A stretch of 64,000 nucleotides of DNA from Rhodocyclales bacterium (GTDB lineage Bacteria; Pseudomonadota; Gammaproteobacteria; Burkholderiales; Rhodocyclaceae): NCBI GenBank assembly GCA_026399475.1, contig JAPLQY010000020.1, forward strand, positions 1-64,000, given 5' to 3'. Under the pieces are notes generated by a model that was given only the letters and a program-made list of their open reading frames with translations, was not told where the DNA came from and made no database searches. Position numbers and translations under genes: made by a program. Each line of letters starts with the position of its first letter. The stretch's first letter is position 1. Below are positions 1-9,500 of this stretch, piece after piece.

Positions 1-68
1 GCCTTCACTCGTTTCACCGACAGTTCCCTGAACTCCGGTGTGTACTCCTGCTTCGGTATCTTCTTCAA
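1..68 (-). CDS. IS3-type transposase OrfA, N-terminal fragment (runs off window)
   Basis: Reading leftwards from a TTG at 68-66, the frame gives LKKIPKQEYTPEFRELSVKR and stays open to the window edge. The KQEYTxEFKE-xAVK pattern is the usual start of the helix-turn-helix OrfA protein of IS3-family insertion sequences, which binds the element ends and is completed by OrfB, the DDE integrase-like part. A GGAG motif lies 8 nt upstream of the TTG. Only about 22 codons are visible, so the subgroup and integrity cannot be judged. The frame lies 30 bp downstream of the stop of the helicase gene, which itself seems to end inside the element. Confidence 0.7.
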   Translation of the reverse strand, partial: MKKIPKQEYTPEFRELSVKRVK

Positions 69-141
69 CTTCGCTTCTCCTTCCAATTTGCCGGGGCGTT
101 ATACCCCATCTCTTGGAAGACGAAATTTCGGGGGAAGCTCA
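1..141 (-). mobile_element. Left end of an IS3-like insertion sequence
   Basis: On the minus strand, a sequence beginning TGAGCTTCCCCCGAAATTTC (141 to 122) starts with TG and a C-rich tract, the usual form of an IS3-family terminal inverted repeat, and leads into the OrfA start at 68. The helix-repeat gene to its right loses its repeat pattern exactly here. The boundary at 141 is an inference from the TG end and the loss of repeat homology; the other end and any target duplication lie outside the window. Confidence 0.6.
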
Positions 142-3100
142 TTTTCCCATCCATCTGCAAAAGGATCCCAACTCCAACCAGCCAGTGCTTCCAATCGTGC
201 CTTTCGCTCCGCTAACATATCGTCCTTTGTCGTCCGTTGGGTACCGACCCAGCTACCGAGTCGATATCCATCGGCAGTTTTGTATAACGCAGGTACTAGA
301 CAATGCCTCTCTCTAACTTCGAATTCCTTGAGATGACGGAATCCTTCTTCCCACTGCTCGGAAATTGCATCCCAAACCCAACCATGCAATTGTTCAAGTC
401 GTGCTTTTTGTTCAGGTGACAATTTGTTTTTTGTTCTTCGTTGAACACCAACCCACTGACCGAGTCGATATCCCTCTGCCGTTTTGTAGCTATAAGGAGT
501 CTTCGCGCTCCCCTCTCGATCAGTGAATTTCTTCAGATGATGAAATCCTTCTTCCCACATATCCGATAAGGTATTCCAGCTCCAACCGGGTAAGGCTTCC
601 AGCCGTGCTTTGCGCTCCAAAGACGTGTTGCCTCTTCTTGCTCGTTGGTTGCTTACCCATAAACCAAGCCGATGTCCATCTGGAGTCGTATATTGCGGAG
701 GGACCTTGGCATGCCCCTCTCGATCTGCAAATTCTTTGAGATAGAAGAATCTTTCTTCCCAATTATCTGCCCGAGCCTCCCAACTCCATCCGGGCAACGC
801 TTCAAGCCGTGCTTTGCGCTCTGATGACATGGTGCCTTTGTTTCCTCGCTGCTTAGATATCCAACGGCCGAGCTCATACCCGCTTGTCGTTTTCCTACCT
901 TGGGAAACCTTGGAATGCCCTTCTCGATCTGCGAATTCCTTGATATGACGGAATCCTTCTTCCCACTGCTCGGAAACTGCATCCCAAACCCAGTCCGCTA
1001 ATGCGTCCAGTCGAGCTTTGCGCTCTGGCAGCAGTTGGTCCTTATTTGTTCGCTGGGTATTTACCCAACTGCCAAGACGATATCCCTCTGCTGTCTTGTA
1101 CAACGCGGGCACAAGACAGTGTCCCTCCCGCTCGGAGAACGCTTGCAACAACCCAAACCAGAAGTTCCAAGGCGCAGTGGCTTGCTCGACCAGATAAGTG
1201 CGCAGTGCGCTGCCAAAACTCGCATCCACCGTGGCCGGCAGATCAATAGTGATCTTGCGCAGTCCGTCGGCACTGATGCCTGTACCCGGCTTCCTGCCTA
1301 GCTCGGTTCTGATCTGATCGAGTTCGGCAGCCAGTACATCGTCATGCGCTTTGAGAGCATTCAGCACATCCCAGATGGGCTTGAAATGGCTCGCTTCAAT
1401 GGTCTCTTCGGCATTTTCCCCGGCGGAGATGAACACCGGCAGAACGATGGTGCCGGCCTTCTTGTCCGGACTCAGGCGAATCGCACGACCCACGGCCTGG
1501 ATGATGTCCACCTGGCTGCTGCGCGGATCGATGAAGGCCACGCCATCCAGCGAGGGCACATCCACACCTTCGGACAGGCAGCGCGCATTGCTCAGCACGC
1601 CGCGTTCGTCTGCGCTCAGGGCCTTGAGTTGGTCGAGTTTGATCTTGCGTTTGCTGGCGAGCATGTTGCCGGAGACGAAATCAGTGCGCAGGCTTCCGCT
1701 GGGGTGATGTTCGTCGCCTATCCACGCCATGATTTGCCGGAGGTCGGTGGTAAAGGCTTCGGCGCGACTGACGCGGCTGTGGAAGCTGATGACGCGCTTG
1801 AGGTCGTAGTCCCTGATGGCCTTGAGCAGGCCGATCTGGGCGGCGAGCGATTCGCTGTCTGTTTCGATGCCGGTGTCGGTGCTGACCAGTTCGCGATTTG
1901 CGATCCACTGCGCAATGGTCGGGTCGTCCACGCCGATGATGACGACGCGGTAATCGGTGAGCAGTTTTCTTTCGATGGCCTTGCCAAACGGCAGGGCATA
2001 CAGCACTTCGCCAAACAGGGCGGCGTTGTCCATGCCGACCACTTCGACGCCGCGCTCTTCGGCAGCCTTCCTGACGTTGCTGGTGTAAGTGCGCGGGGTG
2101 GCAGTGGCAAACAGTCTTTTGGCGCTGCGTATCTGTGCGTTGTCGAGTACCGCCGTGAAGTCGCTGCCAACCTTGCCTGCGCAACGGTGGGCTTCGTCCG
2201 CCACAACCAGATCAAACGCCGGAATCGCTTGGTCGGATTGGGCTGCGGCGATGACCGAGGACGACTGGTAGGTGGAGAAAACCACGCGGTTGCCTGCGCC
2301 GCCGAGAAAGCGCCTTACTTCGTTGGCAGCCGATGTTACGGGAAAGGCGAGGTCAGCAACGCTGTGGATGGCTTCGTCGCTGCCCTTGGCGCCGACGGTT
2401 TGATCGGAACAGACGCACAGCACTTCAAACGGGGTAGCGGCGGCGAAGGTCCATTCGTGCAGCAGTTGGGAGAGCAGCCCCAATGACGGCACCAGTACCA
2501 GGGTCGTTTGCGCGGCAAGCAGCTCCTTGATCCAGAGCGTGACGTAGGTTTTGCCTGTGCCGCAGGCCATGATGAGCTGGCCGCGATCGGCGGTTTGCAG
2601 CCCTTGCACCACGGCGGCGATGGCTTCATTCTGGTGGTCGCGGGGCTCGGGACGCGCTTTGCGTTTGGCTTGCGGAAGTGCGGCAAAGTTGGCGGGATAG
2701 TCCAGCGCGGCACGTTCAAAGTCGGAGAGCAGAAAACGTATGACGGGCTTTTCCTGCGCGTCGCAGACCTGCCGGGCGTTGCCGCCGATGCGATCGGTAG
2801 TGGCAATCAACAGGCGGTGCTTGATGCCTGGCCGGTTCGACTCGCTGAGGAATTTGTCGACATCATGCTTGGTGATGTCGTGGTCAGGTGAATAGCACTT
2901 GGCTTGCACGGCCCAGTGTTCGCCGTTCTTGTGCCGAAACACGAGATCAATGCCGCAGTCGGCACCCCAGCGATCCGGGTATTCGTGCCAGAGCCACACC
3001 TGATCAACTTGCGTCGACCATTCCGGGTCAGCCTTCAGAAACCATTTGACGAAGTGCTCGAACTGCGTGCCCCGCTTGACGGGGTCGGCATCGAGGCTCT

Positions 3101-3143
3101 GATAGAAGTCGGAGAACTGGCCGGGCATTTGATTGGCGAGCAC
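99..3143 (-). CDS. Mrr-like nuclease / SF2 helicase with tandem helicase-associated repeats, 3' end truncated by IS
   Basis: Large three-part protein of 1014 residues. Residues 25-85 look like an Mrr-type PD-(D/E)xK nuclease domain: FEHF with E29, GID with D66, and QAK at 80-82. Residues 165-560 form an SF2 helicase core with Walker A MACGTGKT (192-199), DEAH (316-319), a TAT motif near 347 and QAVGRAIR motif VI (549-556). Residues 657-996 are five consecutive 68-residue helicase-associated (HA) repeats ending in GWxWD. A sixth repeat begins (DGWEN) but breaks where the IS end starts, so the last 13 residues are IS-encoded. The GTG start at 3143 is 20 nt after mazF; an ATG at 3128 is an alternative. 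Such architectures suggest DNA processing or defence, but the substrate is unknown. Confidence 0.85.
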   Translation of the reverse strand: MLANQMPGQFSDFYQSLDADPVKRGTQFEHFVKWFLKADPEWSTQVDQVWLWHEYPDRWGADCGIDLVFRHKNGEHWAVQAKCYSPDHDITKHDVDKFLSESNRPGIKHRLLIATTDRIGGNARQVCDAQEKPVIRFLLSDFERAALDYPANFAALPQAKRKARPEPRDHQNEAIAAVVQGLQTADRGQLIMACGTGKTYVTLWIKELLAAQTTLVLVPSLGLLSQLLHEWTFAAATPFEVLCVCSDQTVGAKGSDEAIHSVADLAFPVTSAANEVRRFLGGAGNRVVFSTYQSSSVIAAAQSDQAIPAFDLVVADEAHRCAGKVGSDFTAVLDNAQIRSAKRLFATATPRTYTSNVRKAAEERGVEVVGMDNAALFGEVLYALPFGKAIERKLLTDYRVVIIGVDDPTIAQWIANRELVSTDTGIETDSESLAAQIGLLKAIRDYDLKRVISFHSRVSRAEAFTTDLRQIMAWIGDEHHPSGSLRTDFVSGNMLASKRKIKLDQLKALSADERGVLSNARCLSEGVDVPSLDGVAFIDPRSSQVDIIQAVGRAIRLSPDKKAGTIVLPVFISAGENAEETIEASHFKPIWDVLNALKAHDDVLAAELDQIRTELGRKPGTGISADGLRKITIDLPATVDASFGSALRTYLVEQATAPWNFWFGLLQAFSEREGHCLVPALYKTAEGYRLGSWVNTQRTNKDQLLPERKARLDALADWVWDAVSEQWEEGFRHIKEFADREGHSKVSQGRKTTSGYELGRWISKQRGNKGTMSSERKARLEALPGWSWEARADNWEERFFYLKEFADREGHAKVPPQYTTPDGHRLGLWVSNQRARRGNTSLERKARLEALPGWSWNTLSDMWEEGFHHLKKFTDREGSAKTPYSYKTAEGYRLGQWVGVQRRTKNKLSPEQKARLEQLHGWVWDAISEQWEEGFRHLKEFEVRERHCLVPALYKTADGYRLGSWVGTQRTTKDDMLAERKARLEALAGWSWDPFADGWENELPPKFRLPRDGV
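156..1175 (-). repeat. Five tandem 204-bp units encoding HA repeats
   Basis: Five in-frame 204-bp units (68 codons each) lie end to end. Each encodes the pattern WEEGFxxLKEFAxREG, then GYRLGxWVxxQR, ERKARLEAL and GWxWD. Stretches of about 60 bp near 316-381 and 935-995 are almost identical (same GGAATCCTTCTTCCCACTGC run), which indicates recent duplication or gene conversion between units. The left units are visibly richer in A/T than the helicase core. HA domains are thought to bind nucleic acid. Confidence 0.85.
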
Positions 3144-3163
3144 CAGTTCAGGAATTAACCAGG

Positions 3164-3499
3164 TCAGGCTGGTTCGAATACGGCCTGCAAGGTGCGCAGG
3201 GCTTTCTCCAAGGTCGCGGGATGAACCGCTCCCACCCGCTTCACCAATCGCGACTTGTCCAGCGTCCGGATTTGATCCAGCAGGATCAAGCCGGATTTCC
3301 CCTGGAAGGTGATCGGAATGCGAAACCCGGCGGCACGGGAGCCGGTGGTCATCGGGGCGACGATCACCGTGCGCAGGTAATCATGCATCTCGCCCGGCGA
3401 TATGATCACGCAGGGCCGGGTCTTCTGTATCTCACTGCCGACGGTGGGATCGAGGCAGGCGAGCCATACCTCTCCGGTTCTTACCTTCGACGGATTCAC
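3164..3499 (-). CDS. mazF: MazF/PemK-family toxin (endoribonuclease)
   Basis: 111 residues, matching the length of E. coli MazF. The N-terminal [20 protein letters not shown] and TRPCVIIS are the conserved MazF/PemK barrel strands, followed by RTVIVAPMT and [13 protein letters not shown]. Family members cleave mRNA at short sequences and are neutralised by the neighbouring antitoxin. I chose the GTG at 3499 because it overlaps the antitoxin stop as GTGA; a frame opening further upstream would lie inside the antitoxin gene. Its stop is 20 nt ahead of the helicase start, so toxin, antitoxin and helicase may share one transcript. Confidence 0.85.
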   Translation of the reverse strand: MNPSKVRTGEVWLACLDPTVGSEIQKTRPCVIISPGEMHDYLRTVIVAPMTTGSRAAGFRIPITFQGKSGLILLDQIRTLDKSRLVKRVGAVHPATLEKALRTLQAVFEPA

Positions 3500-3744
3500 C
3501 AAACCAACTCCGCATCGCCTTCGTTGCCGAATTCCGGCCACACCAGCGCATCATCGCCGGCCGCGGCAATGCGCTGGCTATCCTTGGCCCAGTCTTCGCG
3601 GAGATTGCGCTTGACCGGCCGAATCTCGATCACGCCATTATTCACTCGCAGGTCGGCAACCTCTTCCAGACCGACCTGCGCCAGAATCGGCTTGGGAATC
3701 AGCACCCCCTGGGAATTTCCCATTTTCCTTATCGATACGTGCAT
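3496..3744 (-). CDS. mazE: MazE-type (AbrB/SpoVT fold) antitoxin
   Basis: 82 residues. MHVSIRKMGNSQGVLIPKPI is the typical swapped-hairpin DNA-binding start of MazE/ChpR antitoxins; the acidic C-terminal half ([13 protein letters not shown]) would wrap the toxin. A strong ribosome site, GGAGGTAAATTGAC, precedes the ATG at 3744. Further upstream, TTGTGCTTACAA (outer arms TTGT/ACAA) is a possible operator, as these pairs are normally autoregulated. The stop overlaps the toxin start. The 140 bp between this gene and glnE holds only the promoter region and shows no other gene. Confidence 0.85.
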   Translation of the reverse strand: MHVSIRKMGNSQGVLIPKPILAQVGLEEVADLRVNNGVIEIRPVKRNLREDWAKDSQRIAAAGDDALVWPEFGNEGDAELVW

Positions 3745-3884
3745 GTCAATTTACCTCCGAGACTCTTGTAAGCACAATGTTACCACGCTCTCTACTCGCC
3801 GCAAACCCGCGACACTACGTTGAACGACTGGTAACGATGTCCTCAGAACGATTTTGCGCAAACTTGCATCATCCTTGCCCGGCA

Positions 3885-6545
3885 TCAAAACACGACACGC
3901 CATAACGCGCGCACCGCTTCCACCCTCTGCTGCACCAGGTCCGGCGCCACCCGCGGCCTTGCGCCGTTCAGGCGCAAGGCGTGCTGCATGCGGCGGTAAT
4001 CACGGTAGGCGTTGCGCACGGTTTCCGCCAGATCGGCTGGGATCAGGCAAAGGCCGGCGGCGATTTTCAGCAGGGCGATGTTGCCCAGGTTGCCGGTGAG
4101 TTCGGCGTGCTGATGCGAATAGCCGAGTACCAGATACTGGACGATGAACTCGACATCGACCAGTCCGCCGGGGTCATGCTTGAGATCGAATATGCGTTCA
4201 CGCTCGTCGCCCTTTGTGCCGTGGGCGTCGACCATCTTTTGCCGCATCTCGACGATGTCGGCGCGCAGCTTGGTCAGATCGCGCTGCTGACGCAGCACTT
4301 CGCAGCGGATGCGCTCGAAGGCCTCGCCCACGGCGCGATCCCCGGCCGAGAAACGGGCACGGGTCAGGGCCTGGTGCTCCCAGACCCAGGCCGATTCGAG
4401 CTGGTACTTGCGGAAGGACTCCATGGAACTCACGGCCAGGCCCGAGTCGCCGTTGGGCCTCAGCCGCAGGTCGGTCTCGAACAATTGCCCGGCCGAAGTC
4501 TGCGCCGACAGCCAGGTGTTGAGCCGGGTGCCAAGCCGCCCGTAGTTTTCACCGGCCTCGGGCGCCGGATCGTCGAACAGGAACACCAGGTCGAGGTCGG
4601 AAGCGTAACCGAGCTCCTTCCCGCCCAGCTTGCCGTAGCTGATGACGGCGAATCGCGGCGCCTCGATGTGGCGCCGGGCTATCTTCCTCCAGGCACCGCT
4701 GATCGCGGCATCGAGCAGGATGTCGGCCAGTTCCGAAAGATGGTCGGCCAGCTTTTCAACGGTCAGCAGGCCGGCGACGTCCTGCGTCAGCAGGCGGAAG
4801 ACCTGGGCGTGATGAACTTCGCGCAGGGTGTCCATCTGCTGCTCGGTGTCGGGTTCCAGTTCCGCCAGTCGCCTCGCCAGCTGGGTGCGGAAGGCCGTCC
4901 AGTCGGGCACGGCGTCGAGCAGGCGCGGGTCCAGCAGTTCGTCGAGCAGGATCGGGTGGCGCTGCAGGTAGCTTGCCGCCCAGCTCGAACTGCTGACCAG
5001 TTGCGCCACTTTCTGCAGCGCCTGCGGATACTGCTGCAGCAGAGCCAGATAGGCCGCGCGCCGTGAAATCGACTCGAGCAGGTCGACGCCGCGCGACAGC
5101 GTTTCATCCGGATTCGGCAGCGCCGCGGCCGCCTCGATCAGGCGCGGCACGAGTACATCGAAACGGCTGCGGATATCCTGCGACATCTGCTGGTAGAGCG
5201 GTCCGGCACGCAGCGCCGCCATGCGCTGGGCGGCGGCGGGCGGATTGCGGTAGCCCAGGGCCTCGAAACTGTCGTCGTGGTCACCGCTGCCGGCGTCTTG
5301 CCAAAGCGCCGCCAGGGCATGCTGGCCGTGATTCGGATCTGCAAACACCTGCTCGAAGTGACGGGACACTGCGGCACGATGGTCGTCCAGTTCTTCGAGC
5401 AGCGCCTCGAAGCTGGCAAAACCCATCGCCCTGGCCACACGCTGGCGATCATCGAAGCCCGTCGGCAGGCTGTGCGTCTGGGCGTCGTCGAGATATTGCA
5501 GCCGATGTTCGAGACGGCGCAGAAAGTTATAGGCCGAGGTGAGCTCGACGACGGCATCGAGTCCCAGAATGCCGCGCTCGGCCAGTAGCTTCAGCACCGT
5601 CAGCGTCGGCTTGACCTGCAGGGGCATATCGCGCCCGCCCCGAATCAACTGGAACACCTGGGCGATGAATTCGATTTCACGAATGCCGCCGGGGCCGAGC
5701 TTGACGTTGTCGGCCATGTCCTTCTTCGCTACCTCGCGGCGAATCTGCGCATGCAGTCCGCGCATTGCGTTGATGGCGCCGAAATCGAAATATTTCCGAA
5801 AGACGAAGGGATGACGGACTTTCTCAAGGTCGTCGTGGCGGTCTCCCGTCAGGGGCCGCGCCTTGATCCAGGCATAGCGCTCCCATTCGCGGCCCTGGGT
5901 GATGAAGTAGTTCTCCAGCATCTCGAAGGAGCAAACCAGCGGCCCGGAATCGCCATTGGGCCGCAAGCGCATATCGACGCGAAACACCTGGCCGTCTTCC
6001 GTCGCCTCGGCAATGGCGTTGATCAGGCTGCGTCCAAGCCGGGTGAAGAACTCGAAGTTGGAAATTGAGCGCGCCCCATCGGTGTCTCCATCCTCCGGGT
6101 AAACAAAAATCAGGTCAATGTCGGAAGACACGTTCAGCTCTCGCCCGCCGAGCTTGCCCATGCCGATCACAATGATTTCCTGCCTCGCACCATCGGTGCC
6201 GCGCGGCGTACCGTAGCGTTCAATGAGACCGGCGCCGAGCACCTCCACCGCCTTCCTCACCGCCAGTTCGGCGATCAGGGTCATGCATTCCGTCACTTCC
6301 GACAGTGGCGCCAGACCTGCCAGATCGCGCGCGGCTATCCGTGCGTATGCCCGCTGCTTGAGTTGCCGCAGAACCGGCTTGAGATTGTCTTCGCTAACCG
6401 GTTGCGCGGCGAGCCACGCCGACAACTCGGCCGCAGTAACCGGCTGACCCAGGGAAGATTCGACTTCAGCCGCCAGCACCGGCTTTGCAGCGAGCAGGCG
6501 CGCGAGGTAACGGGATGTTTCAACGATATCGGGGAGGGAGGGCAT
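3885..6545 (-). CDS. glnE: Bifunctional glutamine synthetase adenylyltransferase/deadenylase
   Basis: 886 residues with the two-fold architecture of GlnE. The N-terminal deadenylylating nucleotidyltransferase core carries GMGKLGGRELNVSSDIDLIF (near residue 130) and the C-terminal adenylylating core carries SYGKLGGKELGYASDLDLVF (near 640), each with the G-x11-D-x-D metal signature; each is followed by an RLRPNGDSG motif. The enzyme adds or removes AMP on glutamine synthetase in response to PII. Length agrees with betaproteobacterial homologues (slightly shorter than E. coli). The ATG at 6545 faces yhdP across about 40 bp, so the two genes are divergent. Confidence 0.95.
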   Translation of the reverse strand: MPSLPDIVETSRYLARLLAAKPVLAAEVESSLGQPVTAAELSAWLAAQPVSEDNLKPVLRQLKQRAYARIAARDLAGLAPLSEVTECMTLIAELAVRKAVEVLGAGLIERYGTPRGTDGARQEIIVIGMGKLGGRELNVSSDIDLIFVYPEDGDTDGARSISNFEFFTRLGRSLINAIAEATEDGQVFRVDMRLRPNGDSGPLVCSFEMLENYFITQGREWERYAWIKARPLTGDRHDDLEKVRHPFVFRKYFDFGAINAMRGLHAQIRREVAKKDMADNVKLGPGGIREIEFIAQVFQLIRGGRDMPLQVKPTLTVLKLLAERGILGLDAVVELTSAYNFLRRLEHRLQYLDDAQTHSLPTGFDDRQRVARAMGFASFEALLEELDDHRAAVSRHFEQVFADPNHGQHALAALWQDAGSGDHDDSFEALGYRNPPAAAQRMAALRAGPLYQQMSQDIRSRFDVLVPRLIEAAAALPNPDETLSRGVDLLESISRRAAYLALLQQYPQALQKVAQLVSSSSWAASYLQRHPILLDELLDPRLLDAVPDWTAFRTQLARRLAELEPDTEQQMDTLREVHHAQVFRLLTQDVAGLLTVEKLADHLSELADILLDAAISGAWRKIARRHIEAPRFAVISYGKLGGKELGYASDLDLVFLFDDPAPEAGENYGRLGTRLNTWLSAQTSAGQLFETDLRLRPNGDSGLAVSSMESFRKYQLESAWVWEHQALTRARFSAGDRAVGEAFERIRCEVLRQQRDLTKLRADIVEMRQKMVDAHGTKGDERERIFDLKHDPGGLVDVEFIVQYLVLGYSHQHAELTGNLGNIALLKIAAGLCLIPADLAETVRNAYRDYRRMQHALRLNGARPRVAPDLVQQRVEAVRALWRVVF

Positions 6546-6587
6546 CGGTTAGAATTTGTATGTTCTGCGCTATATGCCCATTTTAGC

Positions 6588-9500
6588 TTGGGCAAAGGCG
6601 CGCCTCCCACGAGCCCCTCCATCATTTCCCAGCTGCTTTCCCGCCTGCGTCGCCTGCCTCAAGCCCGCCCCTGGCTGGGGGTTCTGCTGCGCGTGCTGCT
6701 GTGGACGATGACGCTGGGCTACTTCGCCTTCGCCCTGTTGCTGCTGGCCTTGCGCTACGCGATCCTGCCGCAGATCGAAAGCTACCGCGGCGATGTCGAA
6801 CAAATGATCAGCGCGGCAGTCAACCGCCCGGTCGGCATTCGCAGGATAGAGGCGCATTGGGCCGGACTGCGTCCCGCGCTGAACCTCGAAGGCTTCGAGA
6901 TTCGCGACACGCAGGGACGTCGTGCGCTGGGTTTCGATCAGGTCGAAGCCGAACTGGCCTGGAGCTCGCTGTGGCATTTCCAGCTGCGTCTGGCGCGGCT
7001 GGAGTTGAACGCGCCGACGCTGCTGTTGCGCCGCGACGACAAGGGCCGTTTCTTTGCCGCCGGGCTGGAAATCACGCCCCAGGCAGGCGACGAAGACGAC
7101 TTTACCGACTGGTTGCTGGCGCAGGATCGCGTCATCATTCGCGATGCCAGCATCGCCTGGCAGGACGAGTTGCGCGCCGCACCGCCGCTTGAACTGAAAC
7201 ACCTGAACCTGCAACTCGACAACAGCGGCAGCCGCCACCGCTTTGGCTTGACCGCCGAACCCCCGCGCCAGCTGGCGGCACGGATCGACATCCGCGGCGA
7301 TTTCACGGGGCGGGATCTTGACCAGCTCGATGTCTGGAAGGGCGAGGTCTACGCCGAGCTCGACTACGCCGACCTCGCTGGCTGGCGCACCTGGGTCGAC
7401 TATCCGGTTGCCTTGCCGCAAGGCAGCGGCGCCCTGAGGCTGTGGCTGGGATTTGCCCACAAGCAGCTGGTCTCGACCACTGCCGATGTTCGCCTGGCCA
7501 ACGTGCGCCTGCAGCTGCGCCCCGATCTGCCCGAGCTCGACCTGCTCCGGCTTGAGGGACGCCTGGCAGGACGCCGCCTCGACGATGGCTTTGAAGCCGA
7601 ACTAAAACATTTCACGCTGGCAACCCTGGACGGCCTGTCGCTGCAACCCACGGACCTGAAAATTGCCTGGAAGGAGGCGGCGGCCAACCGTCCGCCGCAG
7701 GGAACGGCCAGTGCCAACGGTCTCGACCTCGACGCCCTGGCGCGTCTCGCCGCCCACTTGCCGCTGGACGACGCAACCCGTGCCCGCCTGGCGCGCCACG
7801 CACCCCGCGGCAGAGTTTTCGACCTGAAGCTGGACTGGAAAGGAGCGCCCGAAAACCCCGGGGGGCTTCAAACATGGAGCATCAAGAGTCGCTTTGAAGG
7901 CCTCGGGCTCACTACCCTGGGGCCCGTTCCGGGCATTTCCGGAATCAATGGCCGCATCGATGGCAACGACAAGAAAGGCACCCTGCTGCTCGACGGCCAA
8001 CGGGCCGCTTTCCAGCTGCCCACCGTATTTGCCGATCCGAAGCTGGAACTCGAGGCGTTCGCCGCCGACCTGGACTGGCGCACCGGCACCAGCGACGCCG
8101 ATGGTTTGCGCGTGAATCTGCACAAGGCTTCCTTCCACAACAAGGATGCCGCCGGCGAAGCCAGCGGCAGCTGGCGTGCCCTGGACGGCGGGCCGGGCGC
8201 TCTTGACCTCGACGCCCGCCTCACGCGCGGCAGCGGTGACGCCGTCTGGCGCTACATGCCCCTGGCCGTGGGCAAAGACGTGCGCAACTGGTTGCGAGCC
8301 GCGATCATTGGCGGCAAGGCCACCGACACGACACTGAAGTTGCGCGGTGACTTGCGCGAGTTTCCTTTCCGTGGCGGCAAGGGCGGAGTATTTACGGTGC
8401 GCGGCAAGTTTCGCGATGCCAGCCTGCGCTACGCTGCCAGTTGGCCGGAGATCAACGATATCGAAGGCGAATTGCTGTTCGAGGGTGCGCGCATGCTGAT
8501 CACCGGCAACAGCGGCAAGATATTCGGCGTCGGCCTGCGCGAGGTGCGCGCCGAGATTGCAGATATCGAGCAGGTGGAGGAAGCGCTCTCCGTTACCGGC
8601 AAGGCTGCAGGACCGACAGCGGAGTTCCTGCGCTTCATCGAGGCCAGCCCGGTCGGCGAGCGCATCGAGCATTTCACCGAGGACATGAGGGCCGAAGGCA
8701 ACGGCGAACTCGATCTCAAGCTCAGCCTGCCATTGCGCCGGATGACGAATTCGAAGGTCGACGGCAGCTATCGCTTCGACGACAACCGCCTGACGGTAGA
8801 CAATGATCTGCCTCCCCTGGCCGACGTACGGGGGGCTTTGCGCTTTTCTGCAGATCATCTCGAGGCGCGAGGCATTCGCGGCACCCTGCTGGGCTCTCCG
8901 CTGAACGTCGATGTGAAGACGGCGGGAGACGGCAATGTCCAGGTCAACGCCAGCGGCGACGTGAGCATCGCAACGCTGCGGCGCCAGTTCCCGCAACCCG
9001 TGTTCGATCATCTGGCGGGCAGCGTGAAATGGACCGGCAGCGTGCGCGTCAGGAAGAAGTCGGCAGAAGTGAAACTGACGTCAAATCTGATCGGACTTTC
9101 ATCGAGCCTGCCTGAACCCTTCAACAAGTCGGCCACCGATGCACTGGCCTTCAGCTTCGAACGCAAGCCGCCGCCTGATACCACGGCACGCACCGGAACA
9201 AGGGCGGGCGCCGCCAACGAAACAAATGCCGGCGCCCGTGGCGCGGTGGCCAAAGCGCCAACCACGGCGGCGGCAGCGCGGCCGGTGACTCCTGGCGCGG
9301 CGCAGGACATGTTCGACATCAGCCTTGGTCGCGCCTTGCGTTTTCAGATAGTGCGCCGCCACGACGTCAATCCACCCGTCATCACGCGCGGCTTGCTGGC
9401 AGTGGGTGATGTCAGCACCGGCCTGCCGGAGCGCAGCCTGGTGGTCGCCGTGAACCTGCCGCGCATCAATGCCGATTTCTGGCGCAGCCTGCTGGTCAGC

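Noticed and set aside
6363-6587. Longer YhdP start at 6363
   Set aside because: Those codons lie opposite the glnE N-terminal coding region and show no signal or family similarity.
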